The notes under the pieces: generated by a model
The model's database searches: none
What the model was told of the DNA's origin: nothing
Seen by the model: only the letters and a program-made list of their open reading frames with translations
In this document: piece by piece, positions 56,985 through 64,000 of the stretch
Layout of the letters: every line of letters starts with the position of its first letter
How positions within the stretch are numbered: the stretch's first letter is position 1
Assembly (NCBI RefSeq): GCF_024679245.1
Contig: NC_090185.1
Location: 2,028,464-2,092,463 of the forward strand
Direction of reading: 5' to 3'
Source of the DNA: Pseudorasbora parva
Taxonomy: Eukaryota; Chordata; Actinopteri; Cypriniformes; Gobionidae
Length of the DNA: 64,000 nt
Translations under genes and position numbers: made by a program

Positions 56985-57713
56985 CTTTCGAAAGGGAACT
57001 CGAGCTGCGTCAGCTGACGCTATGGGGAACGCCTCCAGTGTGACCGGTGTCTGAGCTACTATCGAATCACAGCAATCCTATTGACCGGCGACAGCCTATG
57101 ATGTCGTAAAGGTGCGACCAGGAAGTATATAAGGGCGCCTTGCAAACATGACACCAGCTTCTTCGTCTTCAGGGACTGTTTTGTCTGAAGGCTTCAAGTC
57201 AAAGGTAATCCAGAAATTGGATTCCAAGAATTGACAAAAATGTAAAATGTGTACCTTGAATGCAATGTAAGTCACTTTGGATAAAAGTGTCTGCCAAATG
57301 CATAAATGTAAATGTAAATGTAATCCAATGTTTGGTGGATGGGTAGATATGGGTATATGTTCTCGCCCCGGATTGCCGTTAAGAATAATCTAAAAAGATC
57401 CGGGTAGGCTACGGACTACGGACTACGGACCAGTGACGGGGCCTGAGGGCCAACATCGCCTCTCGTGCTCCCCACGGTTAAGGGTGGGGAGCAAATAGGC
57501 GGACTCCCAGAGAAGAGGAATAGTATCACAACGCGGTTGGCTTGGATGAAATAACTCTCCCTTGGGGGTGAGTTAAGAATCTAATTTACTGCTCTTCTTC
57601 ATCGTCTCCCCAGGCGCTTCTTACATCCGGCCCGGAGTGGAGCCGTGACGATACTCTAGATCTGGCTGGGCAGTGAGAAGCATGCATACTGTGAGTAAAG
57701 CTTATGCGTGGAT
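56985..57713 (+). repeat. Cyprinid repeat of uncertain class (possible DIRS-type end) with a SINE tail
   Basis: Begins CCCTTTCGAAAGGGAACTCG (a short palindrome) and GCTGCGTCAGCTGACGCTAT. I recall this start from many cyprinid repeats, possibly a DIRS-type terminus. At about 57235-57322 the motif TTTGGATAAAAGTGTCTGCC followed by (AAATGT)n is a DANA/HE1-type SINE tail. A short triple CTACGGA repeat lies near 57409-57430. No gene. Confidence 0.45.
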
Positions 57714-58813
57714 TAGGCATGTGCCGACATCAATTTTTCATGTTGCGATTAATTGCTGACGTTTTATCACGATGTTGAAATAAGTGGCAAAAAAAAGTGT
57801 TGCCATAGCATAACAGCTTTAAAAACTATTTTAGTATAACTGAATGCTTAAATACAATAATGCATCAAAAATATATACAGCTCTGGAAAAAAAATTAAGA
57901 GAAATCAATGTAAAGTGGTCTCTTGATTTTTTCAGAGCTGTGAAAGTACAATTTTCAAACAGATTAAAGTGCAAAAGAATTAGGCTATAAAGAACAACAG
58001 GTAACAAATTACAATAAGGTCTCATTATTTAATGCATTAACTAAGATTGAGCAACAGCTACATTTGGTACAGAAAGTATAATGTTTTTGGTAATGTTAGT
58101 TAAGAAATACTGATGATTGTTAGTTTTATCTTAGGTCCATTAAAAATGTTATTTTGATTTTGATTTTAATGTTATTAAACCGTAACTAAGAAATTAACAT
58201 TACTTAGAATAATTAATTCTTTATAAGTATTTTTCATTGTCAGTTTGGTAATAATAAATTAACATGTTAACTAATGAAGTCGTATGTCTCAAAGTTTTAC
58301 TGAACAATAATTAGAACAATTCTAATTATTAGGGCATGTTGTAGTCCAGATTAAAACATAAAAATGTTTAAGTTTGAAAATAAATAGGCTATTAAGAATT
58401 TAAGTATTAAGTATTTGGTGCTGTGATGAACATTGAGATTACAAAAAACGAATGGCTGTTTTAAAAACTCCTTCACTAGCGCGGATGCTTTTGTTTGCGG
58501 GTTTCCGGGGTAACCACTGCATTCTGCAGTTCATCAGCGCCCTCTGCTGTCACTGAGCGGCACTTCAGCAGCGCGTCTCCTTCACTCGTTCATGTGCTTC
58601 TCATTGACATCTGAGTGCTTCCCTTTGACGCAGAATACAGCGGTGTTGAGCATTTATACGGTTGATGGGCAAAGTATTCTTGAGTGCATTATAAAAAAAA
58701 TAAATAATTGTTAATAAATTATTATTTACGATATTTTAAAGTGCCTACGATAACAATATTGTGCATATTCATTATCGTGATAAATCGCATTATCGAAAAT
58801 CGGCACATGTCTA
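57714..58813. mobile_element. hAT-type element, 1100 bp, perfect 8-bp duplication
   Basis: GCGTGGAT occurs at 57706-57713 and 58814-58821. Ends TAGGCATGTGCCGA and TCGGCACATGTCTA are inverted with one mismatch. AT-rich interior without transposase. It contains a smaller hairpin repeat at about 57878-57948. Confidence 0.9.
57878..57948. repeat. Foldback MITE with TACAGCTCTGG ends
   Basis: TACAGCTCTGGAAAAAAAATTAAGAG at the left pairs with GATTTTTTCAGAGCTGT at the right. This is a familiar end sequence of fish Tc1-like elements, here reduced to about 70 bp. Confidence 0.7.
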
Positions 58814-58821
58814 GCGTGGAT

Positions 58822-59560
58822 ATCGTCACGCGCAGGAGGTGAGCTGGTAAGTCCAGGCCTCCCTAGGGGCTTGCTAGGTTACAGCAGGCCTCATCTGGCT
58901 TCCCCTGAGGGGGAGTTCCTGGGCTCCAGTCACTGGATGACAGGTAGTAGGCCTCACCAGGCCTCCCTGAGGGCCTGCTGAGGTACAGTTCCTATGACAG
59001 TGAGCATGGTTGCTAGCTAGGGCAGCTAGCATGGTCTGCTATCAGGAAGCAGGCCTCACCAGGCCTCCCTGAGGTCATTCCCTGGCCTACGAGTAGCTGG
59101 CAGGTAGTAGGCCCTGCGGGGCCTCCTACTCTGGGGGCTCTTCTGTTGGATAACACCGTCTGTCACCGGGCCTCTAACACTAGGCTGCCATTTGGCAATA
59201 GGCCTCTCCAGGCCGCCCTAAGACTCGCTACTGTGCGGGAGGCCTCAATCAGGCCTTGCTGGAGGCGAGCTCCGGGACCGCAGTCACTTCTGACGGTTTG
59301 CATGTCCGGCTAGCAGGTATCAGGCCTCTCCTGGCCTACCTGTGGGTGAGCCCCCGAGCTTGGACGCTCGGTTAACCGGTATAACGTGATGTCAGGTGAT
59401 AGGCCCCTTTTGGGCCTCCCTGAGAAGGGATTCCCGGATCTGGTCTCGTAGACAAGCTAGCCACTAGCAGGGCTTGCTGCCAGGAAGTAGGCGTTGCCAG
59501 GCCTCCCTGAGGGCGAGCTCCATTGTTTGGACACTCACGCAGCTAGCATGGGTGGCTTCT
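58822..59560. repeat. Degenerate tandem array, roughly 70-110-bp units
   Basis: The word AGGCCTC(A/T)CCAGGCCTCCC recurs with variations at about 58855, 58950, 59050, 59110, 59200, 59320, 59400 and 59490, between sections with GCTAGC and CAGGTAGTAGG words. Units differ considerably, so the array is old. It continues the repeat interrupted by the hAT element. Confidence 0.75.
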
Positions 59561-59606
59561 GGTGGTGAATGGCCTCACAGTTCAAACATTGGGCAGGTAT
59601 GGAATA

Positions 59607-60075
59607 CAAATATGATATGATTTCCGACCTGTAAGGTTGCCAGAATAATAATCTTACACGGTGTGTTAATAGGCCAGAGGAGAACTGGCACCCCGAACTG
59701 AGTCTGGTTTCTCCCAAGGTTTATTTTTCTCCATCATGCCCTGATGGAGTTTTGGTTCCTTGCCACTGTCGCCTTTGGCTTGGCTTGCTCAGTTGGGGAC
59801 ACTAAAATTATGATCTAAGTTATTCAACTTATTATACAAATAAAATGTATGAATTAGGTCTTATTTAATTCTATAAACTATAATACTGATCTGCCAACAT
59901 TGTCGCTATATGATAAATTAAAATAAGCTGATAACATCCCTGTTTTCTCCAGTACGACTGTACAGCCAAATCTAATTTGGCCGCAATATTATCCTGTTTG
60001 ACACTGTGAAGCTGCTTTGACACAATCGTGATTGTAAAAGCGCTATATAAATAAAGTTGATTGATTGATTGATTG
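59607..60075 (+). repeat. L2-type repeat with complete 3' tail
   Basis: Same sequence as 56640-56984, then CACTGTGAAGCTGCTTTGAC, AAAAGCGCTATATAAATAAA and a (TTGA)n tail. The tail is the typical L2-clade 3' end used by fish LINEs and their SINEs. Confidence 0.8.
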
Positions 60076-60368
60076 ACAAACACAGGCAAGCAGAAAGAGC
60101 AAACATTGTAACTAGCTCAAGATGATGTTATGCTGGAGAGCATTTATGGCAGAGCAGAATGAGACCAGAGGATACCAGCGATGGCCAGACAGGAACTCAA
60201 AGTACGACAGGCTATGCATTCGGGTATCTCAGGCTCTGCACCAGGTTTGCTGCTAGGCAAGTAGAGCAAGTGGTCAGGGAACCTCTGCTTGCAGGACAGG
60301 AACTAGAGACACAGGAAACAAGAGCAATGGCAGTCGGCAGAACTAACACTTAGCAATAACTAGAGTAA

Positions 60369-61007
60369 AGCCTTGTTTATACTCGACGCGTCCGCATGAG
60401 CTTGAGGGTGCCTGTGGCAAAACGCGGAGTGGGTGAACAAAACACGTTGGGTGCGCAGCGCATTTTTTGTAACAGCGCCCGCAGCTCCGCATCCGAAGTT
60501 CTCGGCGAATCTAGCCGAGCGTCTCATCACACCAGCCCCCGGTTTGCACATAGAAATAAGGTGCTTATATTTACAAAATGAGCCTACAAAAGCAGAAATA
60601 AGACGTTTTAAATAGAGATCCATGTTTAATCAAATAAATAAATCATGACATTAAAATGTTTAGTGAAATTATCAAAAATATTTAAGAGATAGTTAATTTA
60701 GTTGCATACATGTATTTTGTTCGTATGTCACAAGTAATTATATCAAGCCAAGGTTTATTGAGTTTTACACAATTCTTTTGTAGTGTGGTTTTTGGTGAAA
60801 TGTACTAAAATAAATATCATCACCTGTGTACATTAGCCCACATTGTTACACATGTACTGTGCACATTACATTTCTTCTTGAAGCTTTTTCCTGAGGGTTT
60901 ATTACTCAGTCGCCCTCTGTCGTTTCAAAGAATAGCAAAACGGCGAGCGCATCAAGTATAAACATGTGGCTCGCGCCGCGGAGACAGGCGAAAGTATAAA
61001 CAAGGCT
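60369..61007. mobile_element. PIF/Harbinger-type MITE, 639 bp
   Basis: AGCCTTGTTTATACT at the left is repeated inverted at the right end. TAA flanks both sides (60366-60368 and 61008-61010), the 3-bp target typical of Harbinger. No transposase. Confidence 0.85.
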
Positions 61008-61228
61008 TAATAGAACAACAAACACACAGTGACACAATGTATAACGAACTAGCAAAACATGAGGGCAAGAGCACACATTATAAAGAGAGCAGAAAACATG
61101 AGGAACAGGTGAACACACTTAGAAAAATGAGGACTAATCAACAACTAAACAAGAGGGCGTGGTATTCGGAAACAAAGAGGCGGGACAAGAGAAGCACATG
61201 GCAAAGACAAACCAAGACAAAGCCATCT

Positions 61229-62516
61229 GGGGCCTGTACCGTGATAGTAGCTAAACAAACTCAGGGTTATAGGATTAGTTTAGAGTTGACAAAACCAAAC
61301 AAATGCCTTTCAACAGAGTGTGATGTGTGATTCACTTCTCAGGAGAGAGCCAACGTGATTCAAAACTCTTTCATATACAAAATATATAAAGAATTTAAAT
61401 TAATTTATACAGAAGAAAATACTTTTGCAAAAAAGAGATTAAATAAACAATATATATATATATATATAGGCTAGAGACGCGAACATGCAAATTCACATTT
61501 CTAAAGCTTTATCTAATTATCGTACAGTTTTATTTTTACATATTATCTGTATATTTTTATATTAATTTCAACTAAATGCTTGATTATTTATAAACTAGCT
61601 TGTGTGTAATGGATTTAGTATGTATTCATTACATAAATCAATTATATATAATATAAAATGATTATACTAAGTAATTATCATTAAAGCCAGACAATATATT
61701 TTTTATAGTGAAATTTAATCTGGAGCAACAGAAACTGGAGGAGTGACATGTCCCTTTGCTCTCAGCTGATTGGTCCAATTTCAGTTTGAGATCTCATATC
61801 CAGAACATAACCAGCAGCCATATCACCCTGTAGCCCAAGACTGGTTTCCCTCTGAAGCTAAGCAGGGCTGAGCCTGGTCAGTACCTGGATGGGAGACCAA
61901 CTGGTGTTAGTGAGGCCAGCAGGGGGCGCTCACCCTGTGGTCTGTGTGGGTCCTAATGCCCCAGTATAGTGATGGGGACACTATACTGTCAAAGAGCACC
62001 GTCTTTCGGATGAGATGTTAAACCGAGGTCCTGACTCTCTGTGGTCATTAAAAATCCCAGGATGTCTTTCGGAATAAAAGAGCAGGGGTGTAACCCCGGC
62101 ATCCTGGCCAAATTTGCCCATTGGCCTCTGTCCATCATGGCCTCCTAATAATCCCCATATCCTGATTGGCTTCATCACTCGGTCTCCTCTCCACCAATCA
62201 GCTGGTGTGTGGTGAGCGTTCTGGCACAATATGGCTGCCGTCGCATCATCCAGGTGGTGCTGCACATTGGTGGTGGTTGAGGAGATTCCCCCTTCTATGT
62301 AAAGCGCTTTGAGTACCTAGAAAAGCGCTATATAAATGTAACAAATTAAATTAAATTATAACCGGCCCTGGAGAAGGTAAGGTGTGGAGCGCAAGTTACT
62401 ATGATGGTGAACACTGCTAAAAGCCAAACAAGTTTCATGGTACCAAAAACCCAGGATTGCTGCAAACTCAAAGTTATCTGGCTAGCCAACAAAACTGGCT
62501 TCATGGTACAGACCCG
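61229..62516. mobile_element. Inverted-repeat DNA transposon with GGGCCTGTACC ends, copy A
   Basis: GGGCCTGTACCGTGATAGTA at the left and GGCTTCATGGTACAGACCC at the right are inverted ends. A copy in the opposite orientation lies at 63037-63955. The two share, inverted, GAGATCTCATATCCAGAACA and the ends. Copy A is enlarged by a SINE3 at 61812-62345. An (AT)n run lies near 61449-61468. No transposase. Confidence 0.75.
61812..62345 (+). mobile_element. SINE3 (5S rRNA-derived SINE), plus strand
   Basis: The head resembles 5S rRNA: GCAGCCATATCACCCTGTAG, CTCTGAAGCTAAGCAGGGCT and AGTACCTGGATGGGAGACCA, including the 5S-type internal promoter. The tail TAAAGCGCTTTGAGTACC...AAAAGCGCTATATAAATG is of L2 type. 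The sequence ATAACC before the head and after the tail is a short duplication (61806-61811 and about 62356-62361). It is nearly full length. Confidence 0.93.
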
Positions 62517-63036
62517 TGGTGACGCACAACACAACTTAGACAAGACTAACAGAACTGTCATAAATTCCACACATCTAGTACAATGATGTGGTTTTGTTTC
62601 TTTAATACTTTTTCTTGATTTACCCTAAAATAATGGAGGTGAAATATGACAACATGCCCTATAGGTGGGGTTCATTATAAAAAGACCATATGACAGATTA
62701 ACATATTATCTAATATAATAATTAAAAAAGACAAACTCAAATATTTTGTCAATAAAATACAATAACTAATTTTTTTAAATAAAATAATGAATTCTTTTTT
62801 TTAAAATTTTTTTTGAGTTTGACAACAAACATATCACTAAACACAGCTTTACATCATAGTTCAAAACAATAATAATAATAATGAATAATTTCTGAACATT
62901 AACTATCAGTCTTTCTCATGGTTTCTAAATAGAATTCATAAAAGTATAGAATTTAATATCATATTTCTAATAGGGGCTCATTGTGACAACATGCCCCGTC
63001 TGCTCCGCTGGGATTTAAACCCCGGCTTGTGTCTTC
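62517..63036. other. AT-rich DNA, no gene
   Basis: ACAACATGCCC occurs at about 62649 and 62987 in the same orientation; otherwise no recognisable structure. Confidence 0.35.
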
Positions 63037-63955
63037 AGGGGCCTGTACCATGAAGCCAGTTTAGCTGGTTAGCCAGATATGTTTAAGCTTAGTTTGGGCC
63101 AATCCTGTGTTTTAGGTTCCATTAAAGTGGTTTGGCTTTTAGCTGTGAGTAACTTCAGGGCAGGTTATGTTCTGGATAAGAGATCTCAAACTGAAATTGG
63201 ACCAATCAGCTGAGAGTAAAGTGACACGCCTCTGATGCAATAAAGCCACGCCCCCTGTTTCTACTCCAAATTAAAGGTCACTACACAGAAAATGCTTATT
63301 AAAGACTAAAGCGTCTGGCTTTTAACAATGCTTATTTATAATAATAATCATTTTGAATGATTTAGATATAATTTATGTAATTATTATACCCTTAATCAAT
63401 TACACATTTATCCTTTTATTAATTAATCATTAATAGGCACTTTGTTAAAATTAATATAAATAGTGTCATATAAAGTCATACAAATAAACTTTAAAATCAA
63501 TAAATAAACCTATTTAAAAAAAGAAGCTTACTGAGCTTAAATGTTCAATTTTTACTTGCATTGACGTATACTAATTTTTCTTTAAGTTGTCCTTTCATAG
63601 ACAGCTTTTCTTCTTGCTGTGTATTTTTTTTATTATTCTTAATATTTTTCAATCATGCAATATTCTGCAGAAGAGAGGAATTGATCTCACTGCTTGTCTC
63701 GCGAGAAGTGAATCTCAGTTCCACAGCGTGTGATTGGCTGTTCTCTGCTGATGTCAGAAACTGTGATTGGCTGTTCTCTGCTGATGTCACAGCTAAACTC
63801 CTGAACTCAAGATCAAAGCCTGAGTTGACAGAGAAAGCTGATGATCAGCATCATGGGACCAACAAATCCTTAATACAATGGTTTGGTTTTGTCAACTCAT
63901 AACTAATCCTGTAACCCTGAGTTTGTTAAACTACCATCATGGTCCAGGCCCCTGC
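63037..63955. mobile_element. Inverted-repeat DNA transposon with GGGCCTGTACC ends, copy B
   Basis: Starts AGGGGCCTGTACCATGAAGC and ends ATGGTCCAGGCCCCT. Relative to copy A it is inverted. It carries a direct repeat TGTGATTGGCTGTTCTCTGC at about 63730 and 63762. No transposase. The last frame, to 63902, is not a gene. Confidence 0.75.
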
Positions 63956-64000
63956 TGTCAGATCAGAATTAAAGAACCATCTCTCAAGAACTCTTCAATA

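Noticed and set aside
61812..61910. True 5S rRNA gene
   Set aside because: Only partly matches 5S rRNA and continues into an L2-type tail, so it is a SINE3.

Overview
The window looks like accessory, repeat-dense DNA from a teleost fish, most likely a cyprinid. Support comes from 5S-rRNA-derived SINE3 elements, fish-type Ty3/Gypsy lineages (including a Gmr1-like element with integrase ahead of reverse transcriptase), TTAA-flanked T2/Kolobok-type DNA transposons with a THAP exon, and introns with ordinary GT-AG sites. There is no bacterial operon, tRNA, rRNA or CRISPR signal. Reading frames are eukaryotic exons or transposon genes.

Host genes. The only host-like coding sequence is an immune GTPase (GIMAP/AIG1) cluster on the minus strand. 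Three exons at 38730-38053, 36994-36356 and 36148-34779 join in the same phase. They encode three AIG1 domains, and only the last has an intact P-loop; it is followed by a long charged coiled coil. A second minus-strand AIG1 exon with its own stop lies at 46900-46140.

Mobile DNA, left to right. (a) 300-2287: DIRS1-like fragments around a TTAA-flanked element. (b) 2840-18700: an old minus-strand Gypsy relic. It holds a Kolobok-type element, a SINE3 and a 2.8-kb non-autonomous LTR element made of minisatellite. That LTR element is itself split by a young 9.1-kb Gypsy element with equal-length 1191-bp LTRs, a tRNA-Pro primer site and open gag and pol. (c) 18704-23073: direct repeats, a hAT MITE with a perfect duplication, a second Kolobok-type copy and a hairpin. 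(d) 23125-30000: an LTR-type sequence split by nested inverted-repeat transposons that carry a spliced three-exon gene. (e) 30200-33500: a decayed retrovirus-like pol split by a third Kolobok-type copy. (f) 39277-44180: a dead chromodomain Gypsy element. (g) 47014-53484: a small hAT element expanded by a complete but frameshifted Gmr1-like element (tRNA-Phe primer site, 5-bp duplication), a second hAT and a MITE. (h) 53535-64000: a second Gmr1-like relic, several inverted-repeat transposons, L2/SINE tails, a degenerate tandem array and a second SINE3.

Nested insertions with target-site duplications give a relative order of events across the window. The tRNA-Pro Gypsy element is the youngest large insertion in its stack. 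The most unusual structures are the TTAA elements with two inward-facing first exons, the GIMAP protein with two degenerate and one canonical nucleotide-binding domain, and the Gmr1-like Gag that has lost its SCAN-like core in frame.
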